Assembly (NCBI RefSeq): GCF_001435955.1 | Contig: NZ_AYYT01000020.1 | Location: forward strand, 1-35,080 | Length of the DNA stretch: 35,080 nt | Origin: Ligilactobacillus salivarius DSM 20555 = ATCC 11741 | GTDB taxonomy: Bacteria; Bacillota; Bacilli; Lactobacillales; Lactobacillaceae | Direction: 5' to 3' | In this document: positions 25,458 to 32,971 of the stretch, piece by piece | Numbering within the stretch: the stretch's first letter is position 1 | Layout of the letters: each line of letters opens with the position of its first letter | The notes under the pieces: model-generated | Told to the model about the DNA's origin: nothing | Databases searched by the model: none | Seen by the model: only the letters and a program-made list of their open reading frames with translations | Position numbers and translations under genes: made by a program

Positions 25458-25783
25458 ATGAAAGCAATCTATAGAGGCAAAGAAGTACAAGTGTGGCAAA
25501 TAAGTAAAACAGCAGAACAACCTGAATAAAAGATGCGTTTAAAGCTAACTATCTAAAGTGGTCAGGAAATAAATTGTTTTTCATTATGAATGGAGTTAAG
25601 GCGCCTGTTAAAATTAGTGCTTGGACGAACTTTAAGACTTTATTTAATGAGCCTTCAGGTTGGTGGGCAACTTACGCAAGTGGGTATATAGGTGATTACT
25701 TAGATTTCACTAATCGCAAAATTATACCAGAAAGAAAATTTAAAAAGAAGTACAAAATTGTTGATACATATGTTAATAAATAA
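25458..25783 (+). pseudogene. Frameshifted small hypothetical protein
   Basis: ATG 25458, with a good GAAAGGTGAT site, reads MKAIYRGKEVQVWQISKTAE and stops after 23 codons at TAA 25527. The +2 frame then continues at GAT 25532 as DAFKANYLKWSGNKL, through SAWTNFKTLFNEPSGWWA and GYIGDYLDFTN to a stop at 25783. The two parts join as one protein of about 108 residues if one base was lost near the AAAA run at 25528-25531. No function is known. The C-terminal pattern (GYIGDYLDFTN-K-I-PE-KF) resembles small phage- or plasmid-borne lactobacillus proteins. Confidence 0.75.
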
Positions 25784-25820
25784 GCCTATCAGATGTAATT
25801 TGATACCTGATAGGCTTATT
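25779..25820. terminator. Bidirectional terminator
   Basis: AATAAGCCTATCAG (25779-25792) and its perfect complement (25807-25820) enclose a 14-base loop between convergent genes. Confidence 0.85.
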
Positions 25821-25821
25821 G

Positions 25822-26085
25822 TTATCTTCCTGAAATCAAGAAAAATTTAATGATGGAAATAAAGATAAATAGTAATTGTAATCCAAAATCAATTCTATTT
25901 AGTGGATGCTTGTCATCAGTAGCTTCAAAATAATGGAAATGTAGCATGGTTGTAACCAAAGAAGAAAAGGCTAGTATACCAAGATGAATTAGATTTCCAT
26001 CAACTAATGTCCAGATCAATAGGAGTAAAGTAATTAGTGAAACAGAAATTTTGCTGAAATTAATATTATTAGAAAAACTATTCAT
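25822..26085 (-). CDS. Small hypothetical membrane protein, three helices
   Basis: 87 residues with hydrophobic segments near 12-29, 31-50 and 66-85 and a charged loop (EATDDKHPLNRID). No family recognised. On the minus strand GAGGTAAAAATT precedes the ATG. It stands alone and converges on the terminator at 25779-25820. Confidence 0.6.
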   Translation of the reverse strand: MNSFSNNINFSKISVSLITLLLLIWTLVDGNLIHLGILAFSSLVTTMLHFHYFEATDDKHPLNRIDFGLQLLFIFISIIKFFLISGR

Positions 26086-26433
26086 AATTTTTACCTCAAT
26101 TCATTATAAAAGTATTTTTATTATTGCATAGAAAGTGATGAATTGAGGAGATTTTTCCAATTTGGTAATAAGTGGTGCCTATCTGGTTGAAAAAAGAGAA
26201 TAAGAATAAAATTTAGCAAAATTAGAAGAAATAGTCAAAAAGAGCAGATGAAGTGAATAATTATAAGTGCAAATTATAGCTATAATTAATTTTTAAAAAT
26301 CAAAATAAGAGATATAACCAACTAGGTATAGAATAACGTATTTTACGCTAAATTGATATTTGAATACGGGAATGATAATACAATAAAAGTGTAATATATG
26401 TTTCACAAGTATTTTAGAAAGGATGTGTTCTAT
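26086..26433. other. Intergenic stretch without a recognisable gene
   Basis: About 350 AT-rich bases between divergent small genes. Only very short frames are present. ACGTATT (26336-26342) and AATACG (26363-26368) form a spaced inverted repeat near the probable promoter of the next gene. No RNA gene is recognisable. Confidence 0.4.
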
Positions 26434-26688
26434 GTGCTGAAAAAATTATGGAATATCTGGTTAGATGGCGGATTAATTAGAGGAAGGAAGAGATATGTAA
26501 TCATTCCAATTATTTTTGCAATATTTCTTCCTCTATCGATGTGGTTATCCGACAATGAAGGAATGTCTTATTTAGACTATATTCGAATGCCTAAATGGAT
26601 AATATTTGCTGTTTTTTGTCTAGTAGGTGGTGGTACACTACTTTACTTATTAGATACCGCGATGAAAGTAAATAAACATATGAAATGA
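26434..26688 (+). CDS. Small hypothetical membrane protein, two helices
   Basis: About 84 residues from GTG 26434, placed 10 bases after GAAAGGA; the frame is open back to ATG 26398, which lacks a binding site. Basic N-terminus (LKKLW, IRGRKRY), hydrophobic segments near 30-45 and 60-76. Its neighbourhood beside a pheromone circuit would suit a bacteriocin-immunity type protein, but nothing in the sequence proves this. Confidence 0.5.
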   Translation: MLKKLWNIWLDGGLIRGRKRYVIIPIIFAIFLPLSMWLSDNEGMSYLDYIRMPKWIIFAVFCLVGGGTLLYLLDTAMKVNKHMK

Positions 26689-26738
26689 AGAAGACAGATA
26701 GAATTCTTGTGTATTGCATAGATATAGGTTAGATACTT

Positions 26739-26840
26739 ATGGGGTTAATCAATATGATGTTAGGAAGTAGCGTAATATATTCGATTCTTCTAATGTCTAT
26801 AGTGATAGTACTTATAGTTACAAGTAAGCTACGTAAATGA
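26739..26840 (+). CDS. Single-helix small peptide, 28-33 residues
   Basis: Starts at ATG 26739 or 26754 and ends at TGA 26840. A hydrophobic helix (SSVIYSILLMSIVIVLIV) is followed by a basic tail TSKLRK, and a strong terminator follows within 90 bases. The shape is that of type I toxin-like or holin-like membrane peptides, or of a small immunity peptide. The ribosome binding site is weak. Confidence 0.35.
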   Translation: MGLINMMLGSSVIYSILLMSIVIVLIVTSKLRK

Positions 26841-26877
26841 TGGATGTTATATATAAACAATAAATTTTATTTTGAAT

Positions 26878-26926
26878 GGTGTCATATAAGCTAATAATAT
26901 ATAGCTAAATTTGACACCGTTTTTTT
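26878..26926 (+). terminator. Intrinsic terminator
   Basis: GGTGTCA (26878-26884) pairs with TGACACC (26912-26918), with a second inner stem AGCTA/TAGCT, followed by GTTTTTTT. It acts on the plus strand after the small peptide gene. Confidence 0.8.
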
Positions 26927-26955
26927 AAATAGAATAACGGACGTAGGGGGAATAT

Positions 26956-27054
26956 ATGTTATTTTGGATTGTAGTTATAATCGTATATATCATCTTTATC
27001 AGTATTTACACTAGCTTAAAAGAAGATGGGTATTATCAATTATTTGATAAATGA
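26956..27054 (+). CDS. Single-helix small peptide, 32 residues
   Basis: ATG 26956 after GTAGGGGG; one hydrophobic helix (LFWIVVIIVYIIFISIY) and a polar tail ending QLFDK. No double-glycine leader, so it is not a classical bacteriocin precursor. Short, but the ribosome binding site is good. Confidence 0.4.
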   Translation: MLFWIVVIIVYIIFISIYTSLKEDGYYQLFDK

Positions 27055-27153
27055 ATTTTAAAATACAATAAAAAAATAAGTTATGTAAGGGCATGGGTGT
27101 TAAACTTTATGTGATGGTTATGATTTTAAAAATTTCTTATCCAAATAAGCATT

Positions 27154-27213
27154 AAAATGAACCGAATATGATAAAAGATGAATAAAGTAGATTAAAAAAT
27201 GTTAGACTATACT
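27154..27213 (+). promoter_or_regulatory. Candidate pheromone-responsive promoter with 21-bp-spaced repeats
   Basis: ATGAA occurs at 27157-27161 and 27178-27182 in similar context (AANATGAA), exactly 21 bases apart. TATACT (27208-27213) follows with no acceptable -35 box. Direct repeats at about 21 bp, just upstream of a -35-less promoter, are the layout bound by LytTR regulators at class II bacteriocin operons. The repeats are short, so this is suggestive only. Confidence 0.4.
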
Positions 27214-27242
27214 TGTAATAAATAGTAAAGGAGAGATTTTTT

Positions 27243-27362
27243 ATGAAGTTTGAAGTGTTAACAGAAAAGAAATTGCAAGTTGTTGTAGGTGGGACTACAA
27301 AGAATTTTGGGAAATCATACTATGGAAAATGTTCATTTAAATTTTTAGGAACTTGCAAGTAA
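27243..27362 (+). CDS. Double-glycine peptide pheromone precursor (AbpIP-like)
   Basis: A 39-residue precursor with AAAGGAGAG upstream. The leader MKFEVLTEKKLQVVVGG ends in Gly-Gly, the cleavage site of C39 peptidase-ABC exporters. The predicted mature peptide has 22 residues, is cationic (TTKNFGKSYYGKCSFK...), and has two cysteines eight residues apart (at mature positions 13 and 21). Short size and position one base before a histidine kinase gene identify it as the inducing peptide of a three-component quorum-sensing system, as in the Abp118 locus. It could itself have some antimicrobial activity. Confidence 0.85.
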   Translation: MKFEVLTEKKLQVVVGGTTKNFGKSYYGKCSFKFLGTCK

Positions 27363-27363
27363 A

Positions 27364-28656
27364 ATGACAAATATAGTGGATATATATAATAGATATAATA
27401 TTATAATATATGCAGTTGGTTTATTTATTAGTGTAGCATGTGACTATCTATTTTTCTATTTAATTACGCCTATTAATAGAAGTAAGAAGCAAAATATCCT
27501 ATTTATAATTGTTACATTTCCGATAGTTTTTTTGTACAGTGGGGCTGGGGATTTAGGTGGATTTTGTGCAGAGCTTTTTGAAGTATTAGTTTTTTATATA
27601 GTATATAAAAGAGGAAAAAGAGATTATCAAGTATTGGGAAGAATATTAATTCTTCTTCTATATTCATACCTTTCATTTGAGATAGAATTTTTACTTTCAC
27701 AAATAATTTCACAATACATCAGCACACTCCCAATAGACACTATTGTTATAAATATTTTAGAATACTATATTTTAATGAAAACAGATATTATAAAGAATTT
27801 AGATGATGAAGATGGAAAGACATTCTTTTATCTAATTGTGTATTTATTAGTCAGTTTTGCAGGAATATATTATTTGACTAGTTATTTATTTGATGTCGAC
27901 AGGGTATTAAACTTAATATTAGTAGCAGTTATTAGCATACAATTGATTTTTTCGCTATATATCTATAATAGTAGTAAAAAAATTAGACAAGATAAATTAA
28001 GTTTACAACAAATTAAAGATTTAAAAACCTATACTCAACAGTTAGAAAGTAGCCAGCGAGGTTTACGTAAATTTAAGCACGATTATCAAAATATGCTATT
28101 AAGCTTGAAACTCAGTGCAAAGAAAAGTCATGATAAAGAGCTAATAGATAAATTAGCTGAATATTCGAGTAAGATTTTAGAAGATAAAGTATTATGGCAG
28201 TTTAATGATGTTGACAATGTTAAAGATGAATTATTAAAGAGTTTATTTATCAGTAAGTTGAATAGAATCTTTCAAGATAATATTCAATATTCTTTTGAAT
28301 GTCGGGATGTGATAGATAGTTTATCGAATAAGTATAATGCATTTGATATCATTAGAATATTAGGGATTACGTATGATAATGCAATTGAAGAAAGTCTTGA
28401 ACTTGGCAATGAAGCTAGGATAGACACAATGGTTTATCGAGAGAATGGTGAGCTTGAAATAGAAATTAAGAATCGTTGTCGAAATACAGACTTAACAATT
28501 CAAGATATGAGAAAATCAGGTTTTACAACTAAGAAGAATCATGATGGATTAGGATTAGCTAATATAGAAGAATTAAGTCAACCTTATAATGATATTTTTA
28601 TCAATTATCAAATTAAAGATGGTTGGTTTACTTTCCTTATGGTTATGAGCATTTAA
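27364..28656 (+). CDS. HPK10-type sensor histidine kinase (AbpK-like)
   Basis: 430 residues: six or seven hydrophobic helices up to about residue 205, then a cytoplasmic kinase. His239 in LRKFKHDYQNML is the phosphorylated residue in the HPK10 pattern; Asn339 in TYDNAIEE and the GLGLAN loop (395-400) belong to the GHKL ATPase domain. Length matches peptide-pheromone receptors of class II bacteriocin systems. The start codon follows the pheromone gene stop by one base, so the two are translationally coupled. It should sense the mature peptide and phosphorylate the regulator encoded next. Confidence 0.92.
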   Translation: MTNIVDIYNRYNIIIYAVGLFISVACDYLFFYLITPINRSKKQNILFIIVTFPIVFLYSGAGDLGGFCAELFEVLVFYIVYKRGKRDYQVLGRILILLLYSYLSFEIEFLLSQIISQYISTLPIDTIVINILEYYILMKTDIIKNLDDEDGKTFFYLIVYLLVSFAGIYYLTSYLFDVDRVLNLILVAVISIQLIFSLYIYNSSKKIRQDKLSLQQIKDLKTYTQQLESSQRGLRKFKHDYQNMLLSLKLSAKKSHDKELIDKLAEYSSKILEDKVLWQFNDVDNVKDELLKSLFISKLNRIFQDNIQYSFECRDVIDSLSNKYNAFDIIRILGITYDNAIEESLELGNEARIDTMVYRENGELEIEIKNRCRNTDLTIQDMRKSGFTTKKNHDGLGLANIEELSQPYNDIFINYQIKDGWFTFLMVMSI

Positions 28657-28669
28657 GGGGTAGTTTAAT

Positions 28670-29464
28670 TTGAAAGAATATGGAATTATTATTTGTGACG
28701 ATGAGAAGGATCAAGTTAGAAGGATACATGATTTAGTTAAATATGCTATTTGGTCTTTAGAAGATTCTGCTGACAGTAAAGATAAAGAGTTTAAAATAAC
28801 TTTAGAAGCTAATAGTTATATTGAAGTAGCTGACTATTTAGAAGATAACAAAGTAGATAGTGGAGTTTATTTTTTAGATATCGAGCTTAGTAGGGATAGA
28901 GCAGATAAAGATGGCATAGATTTAGCTGAATTTATTAGACAAAAAGATCCCAATGCACAGATAATTTTTATTACAGCTTATGAAAATCTAGCAGCGATGA
29001 CTTATCGACGTCGTACTGGAGCATTGGATTTTATTACTAAAAACGATAGTGATGAAGTGCTTCAAAAGCGACTAAATGAGACTTTATCATTAGCTGCAAG
29101 GAGAATTAGGGAATCTCATGCCATAAAGAAAATGACATTTAGTTATAAAATGGGCAGAAGAATTATTAACGAAAATATCAATGATATTCTATATATTATT
29201 ACTACTCCTAAGTCACATAGATTGAGAATAGTCACAGTTAGTGGTATGGGTGAGTTTACAGGCGATATTAAGAAGTTAGAGGCAGAAAATGATTTTCTAG
29301 AAAAAATATCACAATCTTGTTTAGCTAATCCAAGTAATATTGTTGAAATTAACCTGTCAACAAGGGTTATTTCTTTTAAAGATGGATATAAAGAGACTTT
29401 TCCTAGAAGAAGTAAGGCTAAAATGAAAAGTTTGATTGAAAGGTATAATTTGAAAACGGTTTAA
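28670..29464 (+). CDS. LytTR-family response regulator (AbpR-like)
   Basis: 264 residues: receiver domain with acidic Asp10-Asp11 and phospho-acceptor Asp70 (GVYFLDIEL), then a LytTR DNA-binding domain from about residue 150 to the end. Start is TTG, with AAGGGG overlapping the kinase stop codon. AgrA/ComE-type regulators of this kind bind paired direct repeats upstream of bacteriocin operons. A promoter of that layout is seen in front of the pheromone gene. No structural bacteriocin, C39 ABC exporter or accessory protein follows. Confidence 0.92.
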   Translation: MKEYGIIICDDEKDQVRRIHDLVKYAIWSLEDSADSKDKEFKITLEANSYIEVADYLEDNKVDSGVYFLDIELSRDRADKDGIDLAEFIRQKDPNAQIIFITAYENLAAMTYRRRTGALDFITKNDSDEVLQKRLNETLSLAARRIRESHAIKKMTFSYKMGRRIINENINDILYIITTPKSHRLRIVTVSGMGEFTGDIKKLEAENDFLEKISQSCLANPSNIVEINLSTRVISFKDGYKETFPRRSKAKMKSLIERYNLKTV

Positions 29465-29500
29465 TCTTTTGTATTTATTGATATAGGTGGTGAAAATGAC

Positions 29501-29731
29501 ATGGTAGAAATAGGTATTATTATATTACTAGTTGTAGGGTTTGTGGTAATTTCAAGGTTGAAAGTGAATTTTACGAGAAATAGTAAGTATGCAGGTTTTC
29601 TATTGTTAATATTACTGAATTTAAACGGGCTTATGCGAACTCCTATGTTAACAATGAGAGGTTTAATCTTATTGGGAACATTAATGATTTTTATAATTAT
29701 GTTGATTAAAGAAATTAGAAAATATAGTTAA
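29501..29731 (+). CDS. Small hypothetical membrane protein downstream of the regulator
   Basis: 76 residues with two or three hydrophobic segments (1-18, 29-42, 52-69) and a basic loop. It has AGGTGGTG upstream and lies 36 bases after the regulator, likely in the same transcript and ending at the terminator at 29737. A place in the quorum-sensing operon and the membrane topology are compatible with an immunity protein; homology is not recognisable to me. Confidence 0.6.
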   Translation: MVEIGIIILLVVGFVVISRLKVNFTRNSKYAGFLLLILLNLNGLMRTPMLTMRGLILLGTLMIFIIMLIKEIRKYS

Positions 29732-29736
29732 TAAAT

Positions 29737-29769
29737 AGGGTTGGAACTTAGGATATTCCAGCCCTCTTT
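29737..29769 (+). terminator. Terminator of the quorum-sensing operon
   Basis: AGGGTTGGAA (29737-29746) pairs fully with TTCCAGCCCT (29756-29765, one G-U) around a 9-base loop. The T tail is short. Confidence 0.7.
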
Positions 29770-30023
29770 ATATGACATTCCATAATTATCTTTGCAAATG
29801 ATTATTGACGATGTAAATTATATAACCATACATATTAGTATATGTAGATAATATGGATTAGCGAAAAATGTATAAAATTAAGATTACCAAATAAATCTAA
29901 AAAAAGACCAAATTCGATAATTTAGGCACGATGATTTAATAATATGATAAATTAAAACTAGGAGATGAAATTGTATAACAAAAAAATCTAGCTGAAATTA
30001 TTAGTGGAAAGGGGAAGCAATAT

Positions 30024-30221
30024 ATGAAAATAAATAAAAAGTTTTATAAAAATTATACTTTTTATATTGGCTTAGTAATGTTATCAATAGCGGTAGGAAG
30101 TATTTTTCTTGATAAAGGATATTTTTTATTTACAATTATTGATATATTATTTGCTTGCTTAGGTATAAAATATGTTTATCAATCATTGGTGGTAACAAAA
30201 CGTTGTAAAAGAAGTCGTTAA
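30024..30221 (+). CDS. Small hypothetical membrane protein, two helices
   Basis: 65 residues, AAAGGGGAAG upstream. Basic N-terminus, hydrophobic segments near 12-29 and 33-50, basic tail (KRCKRSR). No family recognised. The 290 bases before it hold no gene, only the terminator and a small dyad (ACATAT/ATATGT near 29828). Confidence 0.5.
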   Translation: MKINKKFYKNYTFYIGLVMLSIAVGSIFLDKGYFLFTIIDILFACLGIKYVYQSLVVTKRCKRSR

Positions 30222-30287
30222 AATCAATAGAGTAAGAAAGCTAGGAAAAATTAAATTAAAAAAGTATATTTTTATTTAATGATTTTT

Positions 30288-30312
30288 CTTAACTTTTTAT
30301 TTTGAAGTTAAG
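30288..30312 (+). promoter_or_regulatory. Hairpin overlapping a ribosome binding site
   Basis: CTTAACTT (30288-30295) pairs with AAGTTAAG (30305-30312), burying the first bases of AAGGAG in front of the 44-residue ORF at 30321. It could limit its translation or act as a terminator-like element for the gene before it. Confidence 0.4.
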
Positions 30313-30320
30313 GAGTACAT

Positions 30321-30455
30321 ATGAAAAAGTCAATACTAGTTTTTATTGTATTATTACTATTGGTAATTGATATTTTTAAATGTGGACGAGTTGACGGTAT
30401 TATCCCACTATTTCTTATCTTAGTTGCTGCAAAAGTAAAACGGTCTAAAAAATAA
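30321..30455 (+). CDS. Small hypothetical membrane peptide, 44 residues
   Basis: ATG 30321 with an ideal AAGGAG site. A hydrophobic helix (SILVFIVLLLLVIDIF), a short polar turn with CGRVDG, a second hydrophobic run and a basic tail KVKRSKK. Unknown function; one more member of the local set of tiny membrane proteins. Confidence 0.5.
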   Translation: MKKSILVFIVLLLLVIDIFKCGRVDGIIPLFLILVAAKVKRSKK

Positions 30456-30556
30456 TAATTAATAAAATTTTTTTGAATATTCCTTACTATTAAACTACTG
30501 GTAGATTTTTATTTCGTAAAGATTAGGGTAGGATTATTGTAGATTAACAAGTAAAG

Positions 30557-31397
30557 ATGAGTGACATGGAAGAAAAATTTTTGAATTATGATATACCCAA
30601 TTTTGTAAAAGAATCACCTAATTACCTAAAACTATTTGAAAAAGAACGTATCATCCTAAAGAATAATTATGATAAATGGGGGATCTACTTTAGTGAGGAA
30701 TTAGGGCATCCATTGGAATATAAGGAAAATTCAGGAAAAGTAGATTATATATATGATTCTTTCTTGGAAGTCTACTCTCAAGCTGATAATGACGGAGAAG
30801 TTTGGTTTTCAGATGAAATAGCACATGAAGTATTTGGTGAACCTGAAGATGAAGATCTTAATGAAAAAGGAGAATTTGGGAGTTTGAGCGATGATTTCTT
30901 TTGGGCAAAGCATCAACTAATTTTCAGACACCATGGTGATTATAATGTTAAGAATCTAGAAAATGAGTATCAAGAATGGAAAAATTTGGATAAAAAGGTT
31001 AAAGAAGACAGTTTTACGCATGAAAATTTTCTATTAATTTATGAATGGCTTAGGACACATCCTAATTTCTGGAAAGAAAACGTTCATAGGGATAGGGTCT
31101 TCTGGGAGACATCACACATGAATTTAAACTTTATGGATATTTATCCAACTTCTAGTGAAACAAGTGGAAAAATAGAATGGTGGGCTGAAGGTGGATATCA
31201 TGTTTTAGATGATACTGATGTCCTGTATGCAACAACTTACTATCATGATATTGCTTTAGACTACATATGAGCAAGCAGTACTGAACTTTGCGAAAAACGT
31301 TTGGTTACAAACACATGGAATGTTGAAGGATAAAGAAGCAAGACGTGACGCTATCTTTGAAAGATGGGCTAAGGATTCTGGATGCGAATCTGACTGA
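30557..31397 (+). pseudogene. Frameshifted hypothetical protein
   Basis: The frame from ATG 30557 codes 237 acidic, tryptophan- and aromatic-rich residues and stops at 31270. Another frame continues from about 31267 as YEQAVLNFAKNVWLQTHG, through KEARRDAIFERWAKDSG to TGA 31397. Removing one base near 31265 joins them as LDYYEQAVLNF, a natural helix. The full protein would have about 279 residues. No domain recognised; soluble, no signal peptide. It is either a recent frameshift or a sequencing error. Confidence 0.7.
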
Positions 31398-31434
31398 ATA
31401 TTTAAAATAGAAATTTAATAGCTTACGCCAAGTA

Positions 31435-31476
31435 AAAATCGCCAAGGATTAGTGCAAATCTTTGGCGATTTTTTAA
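31435..31476. terminator. Bidirectional terminator
   Basis: AAAATCGCCAAGGATT (31435-31450) pairs with AATCTTTGGCGATTTT (31457-31472, one G-U) and is followed by Ts on the plus strand and by TTTTTAC-like sequence on the minus strand. Confidence 0.85.
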
Positions 31477-31504
31477 ATTTTTCCGGTTTCTACTTGAAAG
31501 TTAA

Positions 31505-31771
31505 TCATGGTGCAAAAGGCATTCCTAATGCTAAAAAAATGCCAACGAAAATTAAAAATAGTATAGGACTTAATCCTAATACAAAAGAAAATATATACCA
31601 AAGAGAACGAGAGTGTTTATTATAAATTACAGAAAAAACACATACAAAAATAGCCAAAACTAATATAAGAATAGTTCCTATATTGGAATCCGTTAAAAAT
31701 AGACGAGTATTCGGAATCCAAGTTAGTAGTGCAACAACAATAGATAAAATAAATATTAAATATTTTTTCAT
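31505..31771 (-). CDS. Small hypothetical membrane protein, three helices
   Basis: 88 residues with hydrophobic segments near 3-19, 31-48 and 57-82 and little soluble sequence. A strong AAGGAGATAATTA site precedes the ATG. The gene follows the recombinase-like gene on the same strand after a 35-base gap, so they may be co-transcribed. Function unknown. Confidence 0.6.
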   Translation of the reverse strand: MKKYLIFILSIVVALLTWIPNTRLFLTDSNIGTILILVLAIFVCVFSVIYNKHSRSLWYIFSFVLGLSPILFLIFVGIFLALGMPFAP

Positions 31772-31806
31772 TTTAATTATCTCCTTATGATAAGAAAGGG
31801 CAAAAA

Positions 31807-32628
31807 CTACTTTTCTTTTGGAGTTTCATAAACAAAATTATTAAAGTCAATATTGAGCAAATTTTGACGATAATATACTAATGACTTAATAGATAGATGA
31901 AGATGATCTAGAAGTTCAATTTCGGATTTATCTTTATTAGTAAGGAGATAATTGTAAATGTAACTCTGTCTTAATTTTGAAGGAGCTAGTGTCATATTCA
32001 AAATTTCTTCATCAGGTCTAACTCTCATTAATAATGAATTTAACGAATTCAATGGTTTTTCAGGATCGTTTTTTAGTGAGAATACGAAATAATTATCAGG
32101 TTTTACTTCAATATTATCTAGCAAAATTCCAATATTTTCTGTATTAAAGTTTCGAAGCTGTCCAAAAGTAATATTAAGTAATCCCTTTGGTTCGATATTT
32201 TGAGAGATTAGAAAAAGCTCTAATTTTGCATCATCAGAAAGTTCCGCAATTTTGAAAATTTCAGGTAGATATTGCTGCCAACCAAGTGTAATATTAGTGT
32301 ATTTATTAACTTTGTAAGTTTTTAAATCGATTAAAGGATATTCATCAATCAAATGATTACTATAGAGAAAAGTAAAATACTTTTTCAAGTGAAAATAGTA
32401 TTTATTAGCAGTATTAGCAACAATATGATGTTGTTCTTGAATATTTACAAGATAGTTAGTGATATCTTGAGGTCGGACAAGACGAATATCATTACCATGT
32501 TCTGATTGACTATAAAAATAGTTATAGAAACTATTGACGGTATAATCGTACAACATTACGGTACTTTCGCGGTAATGTTTAACATCTTTAGCCCAAGATA
32601 GAAATTTTTCACGATAAGGGTACTCCAT
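31807..32628 (-). CDS. Degenerate tyrosine recombinase/integrase-like protein
   Basis: About 273 residues. The first 100 resemble the SAM-like core-binding domain of phage integrases (ESTVMLYDYTVNSFYNYF, TANKYYFHLKKYFTFLY). The last 60 resemble the catalytic end: APSKLRQSYIYNYLL corresponds to HxLRHTFAT, LLDHLHLS to the LGHSS box and LVYYRQ to the nucleophile Tyr. The first catalytic Arg box (GLRxSE) is replaced by SQNIEPKG and the HxxR histidine is Ser, so strand-exchange activity is doubtful. ATG 32628 with GAGGTG is preferred over GTG 32637. A DNA-binding or partner role is possible. Confidence 0.65.
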   Translation of the reverse strand: MEYPYREKFLSWAKDVKHYRESTVMLYDYTVNSFYNYFYSQSEHGNDIRLVRPQDITNYLVNIQEQHHIVANTANKYYFHLKKYFTFLYSNHLIDEYPLIDLKTYKVNKYTNITLGWQQYLPEIFKIAELSDDAKLELFLISQNIEPKGLLNITFGQLRNFNTENIGILLDNIEVKPDNYFVFSLKNDPEKPLNSLNSLLMRVRPDEEILNMTLAPSKLRQSYIYNYLLTNKDKSEIELLDHLHLSIKSLVYYRQNLLNIDFNNFVYETPKEK

Positions 32629-32691
32629 ATATAACACCTCACTAAAAATTACGTTGCAACTATAACTATTGAAATTATATCACATACAAAG

Positions 32692-32730
32692 ATACCCTCA
32701 AAAGTGTTATAGAGAATCTTTTGAGGGTAT
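32692..32730. repeat. 13-13-13 perfect inverted repeat between divergent genes
   Basis: ATACCCTCAAAAG (32692-32704) is repeated in inverted orientation (32718-32730) around a 13-base spacer, 64 bases before the recombinase-like start. It could be an orphan terminator (TTTT follows on the plus strand) or a binding site for the neighbouring protein. Confidence 0.7.
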
Positions 32731-32903
32731 TTTGCATAATTAACTTAAATATTGAGTAAAGAGATGTATATAGTTCGGTAAATGCTAGATAAGTTTATTT
32801 TTTTAAATTTTACATTTAATTAAGTGTTAGTTATGGTTAATTTACATATAAATAAGGTTTAATATTTATAAATAAGTGTTTGTAATTAAATAATTAAAAT
32901 GTA

Positions 32904-32932
32904 TTGACAAAAACCTTTTCAAGGCGTAATGT
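32904..32932 (+). promoter_or_regulatory. fbp promoter
   Basis: A consensus TTGACA (32904-32909), a 17-base spacer and TAATGT (32927-32932), about 40 bases before the start. The direct repeat TAAGTGTT(A/T)GT occurs upstream at 32821 and 32873. Confidence 0.7.
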
Positions 32933-32971
32933 AAAACCATATTGATGACCATAATATAGGGGTTGATGGCG

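Noticed and set aside
27243-27362. Structural class II bacteriocin
   Set aside because: The mature peptide is only about 22 residues, lacks the YGNGV box and GxxxG motifs, and sits directly before a kinase, which fits a pheromone better.
32821-32883. Repeats TAAGTGTT(A/T)GT upstream of fbp as an iteron-type origin
   Set aside because: Only two copies 52 bases apart, and no replication protein gene nearby.
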